From assembly GCA_902535255.1 (NCBI GenBank), contig CACASQ010000001.1, positions 186,001 through 250,000 on the forward strand: DNA of 64,000 nt, given 5' to 3'. The DNA comes from an uncultured Pelagibacteraceae bacterium (lineage in GTDB: Bacteria; Pseudomonadota; Alphaproteobacteria; Pelagibacterales; Pelagibacteraceae). The notes beneath the pieces were generated by a model. The model was not told where the DNA came from. It worked only from the letters and a program-made list of their open reading frames with translations, and searched no databases. This document shows, piece after piece, positions 42,823 to 51,617 of this stretch. Every line of letters starts with the position of its first letter. Positions within the stretch are counted from its first letter, which is position 1. The position numbers and the translations under genes were made by a program.

Positions 42823-43283
42823 GACTTATCTCCTTTCAGTTGATTATCCCATTTCAAGTTAGATCGATTTTGAAAAGCTTTTTTTCTTGCCATAACCTTA
42901 AATTTCTCAAAGATATTTGGTTCCCAAATTTGAAATGTTTTACCAAGCCCTACAAATAAAATATTACTTTTAATTTTTGCATGGATTAATAATTTTTTTG
43001 ATATTGAAACTCTGCCTTCAGTGTCAAATTGTAAGTTTTCACTTTCAGATAGCACTGAAGTTGCGAAATAATCTCTTTTTTCTTCAAATGGATTAAGAGA
43101 GTCAATTGTATTAGATAGTTTTTCAATTCTTTCTTGAGAACAAGCCTCAAGTGACGAGTGATTAAAAGAAGGATAAGCGATGAAGCCATTATATCCCATT
43201 GAATTCAAGTGAGATCTAAAAGTAGCTGGCACTGAAACCCGACCTTTCTTGTCTATTTTGTTTTCGTAACTTGATAAAAACAT
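42819..43283 (-). CDS. mraZ: Transcriptional regulator MraZ
   Basis: MraZ is a double AbrB-like DNA-binding protein that represses its own division/cell-wall operon. The 154 residues show the two repeats: YENKIDKKGRVSVPATFRSHL (about 6-26, the DxxGRV motif in DKKGRVSVP) and LQFDTEGRVSISKKLL (about 82-97). It is the first gene of the 21-kb cluster. Three TGGG repeats spaced by 10 bp overlap the promoter upstream, which fits autoregulation. Confidence 0.95.
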   Translation of the reverse strand: MFLSSYENKIDKKGRVSVPATFRSHLNSMGYNGFIAYPSFNHSSLEACSQERIEKLSNTIDSLNPFEEKRDYFATSVLSESENLQFDTEGRVSISKKLLIHAKIKSNILFVGLGKTFQIWEPNIFEKFKVMARKKAFQNRSNLKWDNQLKGDKS

Positions 43284-43334
43284 TCTTATTTTTAAACCTA
43301 GTTTTTTTTAATTTTTTCAAATCACCCTCCATTA

Positions 43335-43359
43335 TGGGATTATTTGGGATAGTATGGGT
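43335..43359 (+). promoter_or_regulatory. Probable MraZ operator: three TGGG repeats at 10-bp period
   Basis: TGGG occurs at 43335, 43345 and 43355, each followed by A or T, with exact one-turn spacing. This matches the known MraZ-box architecture of short G-rich direct repeats with about 5-6 intervening bases. The repeats cover the -10 region and the start site of the mraZ promoter, so bound MraZ would block transcription. Confidence 0.75.
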
Positions 43360-43376
43360 TTTTTACAATTAGTCAA
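43349..43376 (-). promoter_or_regulatory. Probable promoter of the mraZ division cluster
   Basis: On the minus strand TTGACT (43376-43371) is followed by 16 bases and TACTAT (43354-43349). The -35 box is nearly consensus, and the -10 box lies within the TGGG repeat array. The leader to the mraZ ATG is about 60 bases. Confidence 0.65.
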
Positions 43377-43423
43377 TGGTATTTTGAAATAATCAAAAGC
43401 ACAAAAGTAGAACAGCAAAAGGA

Positions 43424-43782
43424 TTTTGCCAGATAATCTGTAAGCCGGGTTCTGTCATTGAAGATGTCATTTATCTAGGCTTAAATTTACATCTAAGCTC
43501 AAGCGGTTAACCCAGAAGACTAACTAAAGACTGTTTTTAGCGATTTTCGCAATGTCTTCTCTATTTAACCTTGCTCCCAGTGGGGTTTGCCGTGCGTTTT
43601 TTGTTACCAAAAAACCGGTGAGCTCTTACCTCGCCGTTTCACCCTTGCCTCGATCAGGCGGTTTATTTTCTGTGGCACTATCCCTGAAGTCACCTTCGCC
43701 AGTCATTAACTGGCACTGTGTCTTTACGGAGCCCGGACTTTCCTCTGTTTAATAAACAGCGACTATCCAACTATCTGGCAAT
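43424..43782 (-). ncRNA. rnpB: RNase P RNA
   Basis: This is the catalytic RNA that matures tRNA 5' ends. The ends pair to form P1 (5' GCCAGAT with 3' ATCTGGC). The conserved 5' block GAGGAAAGTCCGGGCTCC, the AAGGGTGAAACGGCGAGGTA block and the 3' ACAGAACCCGGCTTACAG are all present in the right order, as expected for type A bacterial RNase P. It lies 40 bp downstream of the amidase gene on the same strand. Exact ends are estimates from P1. Confidence 0.95.
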
Positions 43783-43822
43783 ATCCTTTTAATTAAATAA
43801 CTAAGAATAAGCAAGAATTATT

Positions 43823-44548
43823 CTATTTTTTTGCTAAAAAACGGCTTATTTGTAGGATTTTGAAGTTAATTAAACCATCTACTTTTCGCGGAGTAAATCT
43901 TTGTTGGAAGGCTTTAATTATAATTTTGTCTTTAGGAGTTTTTTTTCTAATATCAAAGTATCTATAGCCAATTTTGTGGAGGTTTTTAAAAAAGTTCATA
44001 CGGGAATTTTTTTTTGTGAATTCGTGGTTTTCTTTTTTTTTTTTGAAAATACGGCTATTATACCAGACTCCTAGACTAAACTTACTTAACTTTTTCCAAG
44101 GAAACTTCTGTCCTGGATCTACTTTTCTAAGGGGTGCAATATCTGAATGTCCTAAAAAGTTTTGACTTTTAATTTTATATTTTTTTTTTAAATTTCTACA
44201 TAACTTTATTAAATTTTTGATTTGAGTGTTGGTAAAATTCTGATACCCCCATTTATGACCCTTGTTGACTAGTTCTATTCCAATAGAATTTGAATTCAAG
44301 TTGTTAAAATGTTTCCATTTTGACTTTCCAGCATGCCAGGCAATTCGATCGTCTTTCACCATTTGTTTTATTTGGCCTTTCCTATTTATTAGATAATGGC
44401 AACTTACCTCGGATTTTGGATTTTTAAGTCTTTTAAGAGATTCAATTTCTGATTGCATCCCAGTATAATGAATAACAATAAACTTTATGTCTCTTTTGTT
44501 TCTCGGGTTTTTAGAAAAATTTGGCGATAAATTAAATTCTTTTTTCAT
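43823..44548 (-). CDS. N-acetylmuramoyl-L-alanine amidase (Amidase_2) with C-terminal peptidoglycan-binding-like domain
   Basis: The 241-residue protein has the zinc amidase fold of AmpD/AmiD: FIVIHYTGM (first His), VSCHYLINRKGQIKQMV, IAWHAGKSKW (second His), SIGIELVNKG and FLGHSDIAPLRKVDPGQKFPW (third His and catalytic region). The C-terminal AFQQRFTPRKVDGLINFKIL resembles a PG_binding_1 repeat, so the architecture is closer to AmiD than to AmpD. No clear signal peptide or lipobox is visible, so whether it is cytoplasmic (recycling) or exported is open. Confidence 0.88.
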   Translation of the reverse strand: MKKEFNLSPNFSKNPRNKRDIKFIVIHYTGMQSEIESLKRLKNPKSEVSCHYLINRKGQIKQMVKDDRIAWHAGKSKWKHFNNLNSNSIGIELVNKGHKWGYQNFTNTQIKNLIKLCRNLKKKYKIKSQNFLGHSDIAPLRKVDPGQKFPWKKLSKFSLGVWYNSRIFKKKKENHEFTKKNSRMNFFKNLHKIGYRYFDIRKKTPKDKIIIKAFQQRFTPRKVDGLINFKILQISRFLAKK

Positions 44549-44646
44549 AATTTAGTCGTTTTTTTGCTGAAACATAACAATATCCTAATATTTTATTTAA
44601 TTATTTATATAGCATAAATGGTATATTTATATATATAGCTTAATTA

Positions 44647-45387
44647 ATGACTTTAAATAAATTCAAAATTTTTATTAGTTCAATCATTATACTTACTTTT
44701 GTGTCTACAGCGGCCAAATCTACAGAGGAATGTTTTGAAAATGTAAGCAGATCTGTTTTTAAGTTTAACATGGTTGTCGATGAATTAATTTTGGAGCCTA
44801 TAGCCAAAGGTTATAACAAACTTCCAAAGCCCTTAAAGCAAGGTACTGGCAATTTTACATCAAATATTTCTACACTTCTTTCAATTCCGAATTCATTGCT
44901 TCAAGGGGACTTAAAACAATTTGGTCATTCTACTGGAAGTGTACTAGTAAATTCAACTTTAGGTGTATTAGGATTTTTTAATCCTGCAGAAAAAATGGGA
45001 TTAAAAGCTAATAAAGAAGACCTAGGACAAACTTTGGGAACCTATGGTGTCGGACCAGGATGTTATTTAGTTTTGCCAGTTTTAGGTCCTTCAACAGCAA
45101 GAGATAGTTTCGGGCTTATTGCTGATACTTTCATTGATCCTTTTGCTCATATAACTATAAGGGAAAATAAATTGTTTGGAATATCGGGAAATGACCTGGA
45201 CTACTATTCGGTAAAAGGAACAACTGCAGTAGATTTTAGATCAAAAAATATTAAAAATTTCGAAAGTCTAGAGCAAAACTCTATTGACTTATACTCTTCT
45301 TTAAAAAGCATATATTTACAGGATAGAGAAAATAAAATCCAAAACTCAAAGAGCGACCAGGACGACTGGGGGAATTTAGATAATTAA
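44647..45387 (+). CDS. mlaA: MlaA/VacJ-family outer-membrane lipid-asymmetry protein
   Basis: MlaA extracts mislocalised phospholipids from the outer leaflet and passes them to MlaC. The 246 residues include a signal peptide (about 1-24). The family core reads FNMVVDELILEPIAKGYNKLP, STLLSIPNSLLQGDLKQF, VNSTLGVLGFFNPAEKMGL and EDLGQTLGTYGVGPGCYLVLP. The family is usually a lipoprotein, but the signal region FVSTAAKSTEECF lacks a convincing lipobox, so the mature protein may not be lipidated. It is followed by mlaC after 7 bp. Confidence 0.92.
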   Translation: MTLNKFKIFISSIIILTFVSTAAKSTEECFENVSRSVFKFNMVVDELILEPIAKGYNKLPKPLKQGTGNFTSNISTLLSIPNSLLQGDLKQFGHSTGSVLVNSTLGVLGFFNPAEKMGLKANKEDLGQTLGTYGVGPGCYLVLPVLGPSTARDSFGLIADTFIDPFAHITIRENKLFGISGNDLDYYSVKGTTAVDFRSKNIKNFESLEQNSIDLYSSLKSIYLQDRENKIQNSKSDQDDWGNLDN

Positions 45388-45394
45388 AGCTTAA

Positions 45395-46000
45395 ATGAAA
45401 AAATTAAGCATATTTTTAATTACTTTTGTATTTTTTCTTTTTTCTAATCTTTATGCTTTCAGCTCTGATCCAAAAGAGTTTGTTACGGAATTGGTTGGAG
45501 AAGCAATAAATAAATTATCTGATAAAAACCTTACTGAAGATGAGAAGGCAAAATTTATAGAAATTATAGCTTTAGAAAATGTTGATATAAAAGCTTTGGG
45601 TATGTATACGCTCGGAGAATTAAGAAAATCTGCTGAAAAAAAAGAAATTGAAAAATATCAAATAGCCTTCGAAAAATATTTTTTAAAAAGTTTAACTTCT
45701 AGGCTTAGTGACTATTCATCTAGTAAGTTTGAAGTTATAGAAAGTGATAAAAAAAGCGCTAAATACACTATTATAAAGTCGAAAATAATTCCCGCTGATG
45801 GAGGACCCGAAATTAAAATTGATTGGAGAATATACACTAAAGATCCTGAAAAACCTTTAATTAGAGATTTAATTGTGGAAGGCCTAAGTCTTGCAAGAAC
45901 TCAAAAGGAAGAATTCTCATCTATATTAAACTCAAACAACAATGACATTAATTTGCTGATAAAAAAATTGGATGAATTTGTGAAAAAATCTAATAATTAA
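45395..46000 (+). CDS. mlaC: MlaC-family periplasmic phospholipid carrier
   Basis: The 201-residue protein begins with a signal peptide (KKLSIFLITFVFFLFSNLYA, about 2-21). The MlaC/Ttg2D domain follows, with the conserved KYQIAFEKYFLKSLTSRLSDY and the later KIDWRIYTKDPEKPLIRDLIVEGLSLART-type segment, seen as DWRIY and RDLIVEGLSLA. It would shuttle phospholipids between MlaA and the inner-membrane ABC transporter, whose genes are not in this window. It is probably co-transcribed with mlaA. Confidence 0.9.
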   Translation: MKKLSIFLITFVFFLFSNLYAFSSDPKEFVTELVGEAINKLSDKNLTEDEKAKFIEIIALENVDIKALGMYTLGELRKSAEKKEIEKYQIAFEKYFLKSLTSRLSDYSSSKFEVIESDKKSAKYTIIKSKIIPADGGPEIKIDWRIYTKDPEKPLIRDLIVEGLSLARTQKEEFSSILNSNNNDINLLIKKLDEFVKKSNN

Positions 46001-46003
46001 AAT

Positions 46004-46080
46004 TGGTGGGCCCGCCAGGACTCGAACCTGGGACCAATACATTATGAGTGTACTGCTCTAACCAACTGAGCTACAGGCCC
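46004..46080 (-). tRNA. tRNA with CAU anticodon (tRNA-Met class; likely tRNA-Ile2)
   Basis: The 77-nt cloverleaf reads GGGCCTG (acceptor), D arm GCTC/GAGC, anticodon stem GTACA/TGTAT with loop CTCATAA, T arm CCAGG-TTCGAGT-CCTGG, CGGGCCC and an encoded CCA. The anticodon is CAU. It is not initiator-like because position 1 pairs with 72. The GGGCC...GGCCC acceptor stem is more like alphaproteobacterial tRNA-Ile2 (lysidine-modified CAU) than elongator tRNA-Met, though sequence alone does not settle this. Confidence 0.9.
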
Positions 46081-46109
46081 AATAATAACATTACTTATAT
46101 CACAATAAA

Positions 46110-47990
46110 TTATTTTTCTAAGAAACTTTTTAATTGTTTTGATCTACTTGGGTGTTTCAGTTTTCTTAAAGCTTTTGCTTCTATTTGTCTTATTCTCTCC
46201 CTTGTAACTGAAAATTGTAAACCGACCTCTTCTAAAGTGTGGTCTGTGTTCATCCCTATTCCAAATCTCATACGTAATACTCTTTCCTCTCGAGGTGTAA
46301 GTGAGGCTAAAATTTTTGTTGTTGACTCACTTAAATTTGATTGAATGGCAGTATCAAGAGGTTGTAAAGCATTTTTATCTTCAATAAAATCTCCTAGGCT
46401 ACTATCTTCTTCATCTCCTACAGGGGTTTCCAGAGATACAGGCTCTTTAGCTATTTTTAAAACTTTTCTCACTTTTTCAAGTGGCATAGCAAGTTTTTTT
46501 GCTAACTCCTCTGGAGTTGGTTCTCTTCCGAATTCGCTCATAATTTGTCTTTGAGTTCTTACTATTTTATTAATCGTTTCTATCATGTGCACAGGAATTC
46601 TAATTGTTCTAGCTTGATCCGCGATAGATCTAGTTATTGCTTGCCTTATCCACCAAGTAGCATAAGTCGAAAACTTATAGCCTCTTCTATATTCAAACTT
46701 ATCTACGGCTTTCATTAATCCTATATTACCTTCTTGGATAAGATCTAGGAACTGGAGTCCTCTATTTGTGTATTTCTTTGCTATTGAAATTACTAATCTT
46801 AAATTTGCTTCAACCATTTCTTTTTTTGCAATTCTAGATTCTCTCTCACCTTTTTGAATTCTACTAACTAATTTTTTAAATTCTCCTACCGATAAGCCAA
46901 TTTTTTTACTGAATTCAACTAATCTGTCTCTTATTTCTGAAAAATCTTTTTTATATTTTTTAAAGAATGTTTTCCAGGTTTGATTTTCTTTTAAAAATAT
47001 CTCAAATTTTGGATTAATTTCATTTCCTATATAGTATTTTAAAAATTCTTCTCTTGAGATTTTATTATCAATCGCTAGTCTGAGAAGGACTCCCTCTAAA
47101 GACACAATCTTTTTATTTTCTTTATAGTGCGACTGAACTAGCTCTTCTACAACATGCGGAGCAAGCTGCAAATTTTTAAAATTATCTACTAAAATTTCTT
47201 GAATTTTTTTAAAGTTTTTGTTTTTAGAGACAGATAATTCTTTTGAATTTAATAAACATTCTAATTTTTCAGTTTGATATTTTTTAAGTTTCGAGTAGTT
47301 CTTATTTAATGAATCTAAAATATTAATTATTTTTGGCTTAATCTCCTCCTCCATTTTGGCAAGGGAAACATTGAATTCATCATCATCATTTGAAGAATTA
47401 TCTTCATCTTTTTTTGTTTCCTGATTATCTTTATCTTTATCTTTATCTTTAATTTTTTTATCTTTAGCTTTCTTTTCGATTTTTAAATCATCTTCATCTT
47501 CCGAGGCTTCAAAATCTTCATAAGTTGAGTCGATGTCTATGATATCTCGCACCAAAAGTTGTTGATTCTCAATTAGTTCTTTCCATTCGAATATTTTTTT
47601 TCCAACTATAGGACTTTGCGTGAGAGCATTGATCATTACATCTTTTCCTGCCTCTATTCTTTTTGCAATTGCAATTTCACCCTCTCTAGATAAAAGTTCA
47701 ACACCGCCCATTTCTCTAAGGTACATTCTGATCGGATCATCACTTTTGTCGGAACTTTTTTCCTCAGATACATTTGCTTGATCTTTCTTTTTGTTTGATT
47801 GAAATTGTGATTTTTTTTCTACTAAAGTGACTTTTTCATCAGCAAGAATAATGAAAGCCTTTTCTAAATTTTCGTTAGTGCTGTTTCTTTTACCTAAAGA
47901 TTTTCCTAACTCTTCATAGGTTATGAAACCTCTGTGCTTTCCTTTGTCAAAAAGCCTTTCAAATGATTTTGTAATTAATTTCTCAACCAT
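46110..47990 (-). CDS. rpoD: RNA polymerase primary sigma factor RpoD
   Basis: This is the housekeeping sigma-70. The 626 residues contain region 1.2 ([21 protein letters not shown]) and a long non-conserved acidic insertion with a KDKDKDKD run near residue 185. Region 2 ([59 protein letters not shown]) is visible as [27 protein letters not shown] and [10 protein letters not shown]. Region 3 has [15 protein letters not shown], and region 4 has [16 protein letters not shown] and [17 protein letters not shown]. It lies 53 bp downstream of dnaG in the macromolecular-synthesis order. Confidence 0.97.
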   Translation of the reverse strand: MVEKLITKSFERLFDKGKHRGFITYEELGKSLGKRNSTNENLEKAFIILADEKVTLVEKKSQFQSNKKKDQANVSEEKSSDKSDDPIRMYLREMGGVELLSREGEIAIAKRIEAGKDVMINALTQSPIVGKKIFEWKELIENQQLLVRDIIDIDSTYEDFEASEDEDDLKIEKKAKDKKIKDKDKDKDNQETKKDEDNSSNDDDEFNVSLAKMEEEIKPKIINILDSLNKNYSKLKKYQTEKLECLLNSKELSVSKNKNFKKIQEILVDNFKNLQLAPHVVEELVQSHYKENKKIVSLEGVLLRLAIDNKISREEFLKYYIGNEINPKFEIFLKENQTWKTFFKKYKKDFSEIRDRLVEFSKKIGLSVGEFKKLVSRIQKGERESRIAKKEMVEANLRLVISIAKKYTNRGLQFLDLIQEGNIGLMKAVDKFEYRRGYKFSTYATWWIRQAITRSIADQARTIRIPVHMIETINKIVRTQRQIMSEFGREPTPEELAKKLAMPLEKVRKVLKIAKEPVSLETPVGDEEDSSLGDFIEDKNALQPLDTAIQSNLSESTTKILASLTPREERVLRMRFGIGMNTDHTLEEVGLQFSVTRERIRQIEAKALRKLKHPSRSKQLKSFLEK

Positions 47991-48043
47991 AAATGAAGTG
48001 TAGAATATATATAATCACTAAGTGGAAAAAATCTATACTTTAT

Positions 48044-49831
48044 TTAATCCCTATTTAATTGGCTTTTAAGCTTAATCAGTTCTGAATACGAGGTTTCATC
48101 TAAGTTGTTGATTAATTTTTGCTCTAAGGATTCTATTTTTTTAAGATTACACTGATCTCTATGATCTTTAATCAGTTCATCGAGTAGACTAAAAATATCT
48201 TGATCAGTTTTATTTTTAGAAATTATTTGAATATTTGAATTTTCTTGAATATCTACTAGTATTTTTTCATGCAAATCATGCACTTTTGATTTAATGGTAT
48301 TAGTATCGCCAGGCTCTGTGAATGATTTAATAAGTAAATTTTTAAAATCTTCGTTTTTTTTATCGATAAACTCAATCTCTGAAAGTTCATCTACTTTTTT
48401 TAATGAAATTTCAAAAAAATTCCATAATAAATATAAAATAGAAAATTCTATTATTTGAATTTTAGAAAATTTCTCTCTCTTTTGATGTAAAATTTTTGTT
48501 TCCTTTAAAATTCTAAAATCTTTTTTTTTCTTGAACGGAAGGTAACTGTAATTTTGTTTTGATGCCTGCATTGGAGTAAGGTTTCTTAGTCTTTCAAGAA
48601 AATCTTCCAATACATATTTTTTCAAAGTTTCGTCCTGTATAGAATAAGTCAATTTTTTTATTTCCTTCTCAAACTTAGAAACTTCATATGGATTATTTTG
48701 ATTAATCTTTTGTAAGTGGTATTGCCAAATAAAAGATTGTATAATTTCTTTTTTCTTTAAAAGACTTATCAAACCATTTTTACCGTTTTCCTTTATATAA
48801 TCATCAGGATCTTTACCATCAGGCATTATAGAAAAATAAATTCTGTTATTTTCATTTATCAAAGGGAACAACCTCTCTGCTATTCTGAAGGCAGCTCTTT
48901 GACCACTCTCATCTCCATCTAAACAAATTATAGGACTTGAAAAAAACTTCCAAATTAAGCTTATCTGCCTACCTGTAAGAGCGGTACCTGAATTAGAAAT
49001 TACATTTTTAATACCCGATGAATAAACGCTTAAAACATCCATGTAGCCCTCAACTATTAAAACTTCCTCTGTTTCTGACCTAAGATTTTTTGCCTTATCT
49101 AAATTGAAAATCATACTACCTTTTTTGTAAAATTCTGTTTCAGGGGAATTTATATATTTTGCAAATTTTCCATCTCGAATTATTCTTCCACCAAAAGCAA
49201 TTGTATCTCCAGATATATTTTTTACGGGAAAAATAATTCTTGAATTAAAACGATCAATATATTTTCCTGTCTTATCGCTTTTATAATAAAGGCCCGTAGA
49301 GTTTATTTCTTCTTCAGAATATTTTTTCGAAAGTTTTTCATAAAAACTATTTTTCCAAGGAACAAAACCTAATTGAAAATAATCAATAATATCTTTCTTA
49401 AGTCTCCTGTTATATAAATAACTTATGGCCTCTTGATTTTCCGGTAAAAATAACTGTTTATTGAAATGTTCCGAATAGTCATTAAAAATATTTTTATAGA
49501 TCTGAAATCTTTTATCTTTTTTTTGATCAAAATTTGAAAATCTATAGGGCTGCATTCCAGCTTCTGCAGCTAATATTTTTACTGCTTCACCAAAACCCAA
49601 GGATTTTGTTTTCATCAAAAAATCGAAAATATTCCCGTGCTCACCCGTGCTAAAACAATGATAAAATTCTTTTTCATCATTTACAGTAAAAGAGGGTGTT
49701 TTTTCATTTTTGAATGGTGACAATCCTATAAATTCTTTACCTCTTTTTTTTAATTGTACAATTTTTCCAACAACTTGAGATACTTTCAATCTCATCTTAA
49801 TTTCTTCTAAATATTCTTTAGGATATTTCAT
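48044..49831 (-). CDS. dnaG: DNA primase DnaG
   Basis: DnaG makes RNA primers for replication. The 595 residues begin with the zinc-binding domain, whose usual CHC2 pattern is reduced: GLSPFKNEKTPSFTVNDEKEFYHCFSTGEHGN shows phenylalanine (PFKNE) where the first Cys/His usually stands, and CFSTGEHGN for the later ligands. The TOPRIM domain has EVLIVEGYMDVLSVY and ICLDGDESGQRAA. A C-terminal helicase-binding region follows. It overlaps yqeY by 4 bp and precedes rpoD. Confidence 0.95.
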   Translation of the reverse strand: MKYPKEYLEEIKMRLKVSQVVGKIVQLKKRGKEFIGLSPFKNEKTPSFTVNDEKEFYHCFSTGEHGNIFDFLMKTKSLGFGEAVKILAAEAGMQPYRFSNFDQKKDKRFQIYKNIFNDYSEHFNKQLFLPENQEAISYLYNRRLKKDIIDYFQLGFVPWKNSFYEKLSKKYSEEEINSTGLYYKSDKTGKYIDRFNSRIIFPVKNISGDTIAFGGRIIRDGKFAKYINSPETEFYKKGSMIFNLDKAKNLRSETEEVLIVEGYMDVLSVYSSGIKNVISNSGTALTGRQISLIWKFFSSPIICLDGDESGQRAAFRIAERLFPLINENNRIYFSIMPDGKDPDDYIKENGKNGLISLLKKKEIIQSFIWQYHLQKINQNNPYEVSKFEKEIKKLTYSIQDETLKKYVLEDFLERLRNLTPMQASKQNYSYLPFKKKKDFRILKETKILHQKREKFSKIQIIEFSILYLLWNFFEISLKKVDELSEIEFIDKKNEDFKNLLIKSFTEPGDTNTIKSKVHDLHEKILVDIQENSNIQIISKNKTDQDIFSLLDELIKDHRDQCNLKKIESLEQKLINNLDETSYSELIKLKSQLNRD

Positions 49832-50286
49832 TTATTCAACAGTCCTTTAAGAATCACACTCACTTTAGAAAAATCCAAACTATCTGCATGTTTTGATTTT
49901 AAGGCTCCCATTATCTTACCCATATCTTTCATTGATGAGGAGCCCAGAGATTTAATTGTTTCTTCGCATATTTTTTGAGTTTCCTCTTCGCTAAGTTGTT
50001 TGGGTAAAAACTCCCCTATTACCTCTATTTCTCTTTTTTCACTATTTAGAAGCTCGTCTCGTCCAGCTTTTTTATACACTTCACAAGACTCATTTCTTTG
50101 TTTTATCATTTTTTTAAGCAGTGAAATAACGTCGCTATCCTTAATTTCGGACTGACCTTTAGATCGTCCTGCTATTTCAGCATCTTTTATTGCTGAAACA
50201 ATTAACCTTAAGGTTGGGTAGGTATTTTTATCTTTTGCTTTTAAGGACTCATTAAGTCTATCATTTATTTTTTTTTTTAAAGACAT
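49828..50286 (-). CDS. yqeY: GatB/YqeY-domain protein
   Basis: The protein has 152 residues from ATG 50286; an upstream in-frame TTG at 50298 is less likely. It matches the YqeY family: LKKKINDRLNESLKAKDK, RLIVSAIKDAEIAGR, ISLLKKMIKQRNESCEVYKKAGRDEL and the C-terminal SSMKDMGKIMGALKSKH. The domain is shared with the tRNA-binding tail of GatB, but the cellular role of the free form is not settled. It is the first gene of yqeY-dnaG-rpoD, overlapping dnaG by 4 bp. Confidence 0.93.
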   Translation of the reverse strand: MSLKKKINDRLNESLKAKDKNTYPTLRLIVSAIKDAEIAGRSKGQSEIKDSDVISLLKKMIKQRNESCEVYKKAGRDELLNSEKREIEVIGEFLPKQLSEEETQKICEETIKSLGSSSMKDMGKIMGALKSKHADSLDFSKVSVILKGLLNK

Positions 50287-50337
50287 AGTAAGTCGCAAAT
50301 TTAATCACAATTCTTGTTCAAAATAAAAAGAACTTTC

Positions 50338-50366
50338 TTGACGATTTTAATTCTATTTCATATGTT
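50338..50366 (+). promoter_or_regulatory. Probable carAB promoter
   Basis: TTGACG (50338-50343), a 17-base spacer and TATGTT (50361-50366) form a near-consensus sigma-70 promoter in the divergent yqeY/carA gap. The predicted start near 50373 leaves a leader of about 35 bases before carA. Confidence 0.65.
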
Positions 50367-50408
50367 GCGCAAAATCATGTTTATAAGTTTTTTACTTTAA
50401 CTCATGAG

Positions 50409-51617
50409 TTGTATTTGAAGAATATTAGTCAAAATATAAACTCTAAAAAAAATCTTAAAAAGATCAACTCCACTGCTATTTTAGTTCTTCAAAACGGTAA
50501 ATTTTTTAAGGGCTTAGGATTAGGTTACAAAGGAACCGCAACAGGAGAAGTATGTTTCAATACCTCAATTACCGGTTATCAAGAAATTATTTCGGATCCC
50601 TCTTATGCTGATCAAATCATTAACTTTACTTTTCCTCATGTTGGAAATGTAGGAACAAATAAAGAGGATCATGAATCTGATAAAATATGGACCAAAGGAG
50701 TAATAATCAATACAGAAATAACTAACCCATCAAATTACAGATCTTTAAAGCATTTAGATCAATGGTTAAAAAAGAATAAGATAGTTGGGATAACCGGAAT
50801 AGATACTAGAAGTTTAACAAATTTTATTAGAGAAAGGGGTGCTCCTAAGGGTACAATTTCATTTTTCAATAAAAATAAATTAAATATAAAAAAACTTATT
50901 AATATAACTAATAAATGGAGTGGTCTTAAAAACTTAGATTTGGCGAAACAGGTAACTACTAAGAAAAATTATTTGTGGCAAGACTATAAAACTTGGAAAA
51001 AAGAAAATGGATATTTAAAAAATAAAAAAAAAATATTGCATGTGGTTGCTATTGATTACGGGATTAAGAAGAATATTTTAAGATATTTTTCAGATTTTAA
51101 TTGTAAAATTACAATCGTGCCCTGTGAGACAAGTGCAAATGATATCCTAAAATTAAACCCTAATGGAATATTTTTATCAAATGGTCCTGGAGATCCTGCG
51201 GCAACTGGAAAATACGCTATACCAACAATACAAGAGTTAATTAAAAAAAAGTTACCATTATTTGGAATTTGTTTAGGTCATCAAATACTAGCTTTAGCAC
51301 TTGGTGCTAAGACAGAAAAAATGAAATTAGGTCATAGAGGAGCTAACCATCCTGTTAAAAATTTAATTGAGGGCAATGTTGAAATCACAAGTCAGAATCA
51401 CGGATTTGAAGTAGTAAAAAAAAATTTACCTAAAAATATAAGAGTTACTCATCAGTCTTTGTTCGACAACAGTATTGAGGGGATCGAGTTAAAAAATAAA
51501 CCTGTTTTTTCGGTTCAATATCATCCAGAGTCAAACCCTGGTCCTCAAGATAGCGTTTATTTATTTGATAAATTTGTGAAGTGTATGAAAAAAAATGCCA
51601 AAAAGAAAAGATATTAA
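50409..51617 (+). CDS. carA: Carbamoyl-phosphate synthase small (glutaminase) subunit
   Basis: CarA hydrolyses glutamine and channels ammonia to CarB for arginine and pyrimidine synthesis. The 402 residues show [50 protein letters not shown] and the class I glutaminase triad: [14 protein letters not shown] (Cys) and [11 protein letters not shown] (His, Glu). No ATG is available before the conserved region. TTG at 50409 or 50415 is the likely start. An out-of-frame ATG at 50404 ends after four codons. It overlaps carB by 23 bp. Confidence 0.95.
   Translation: MYLKNISQNINSKKNLKKINSTAILVLQNGKFFKGLGLGYKGTATGEVCFNTSITGYQEIISDPSYADQIINFTFPHVGNVGTNKEDHESDKIWTKGVIINTEITNPSNYRSLKHLDQWLKKNKIVGITGIDTRSLTNFIRERGAPKGTISFFNKNKLNIKKLINITNKWSGLKNLDLAKQVTTKKNYLWQDYKTWKKENGYLKNKKKILHVVAIDYGIKKNILRYFSDFNCKITIVPCETSANDILKLNPNGIFLSNGPGDPAATGKYAIPTIQELIKKKLPLFGICLGHQILALALGAKTEKMKLGHRGANHPVKNLIEGNVEITSQNHGFEVVKKNLPKNIRVTHQSLFDNSIEGIELKNKPVFSVQYHPESNPGPQDSVYLFDKFVKCMKKNAKKKRY

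Noticed and set aside
43383-43424. Factor-independent terminator after rnpB
   Set aside because: A short T-run follows the RNA, but no separate GC-rich hairpin precedes it other than P1 itself.
46048-46344. 98-codon plus-strand frame beginning inside the tRNA
   Set aside because: It overlaps the CAU tRNA and the well-conserved end of rpoD in antisense.
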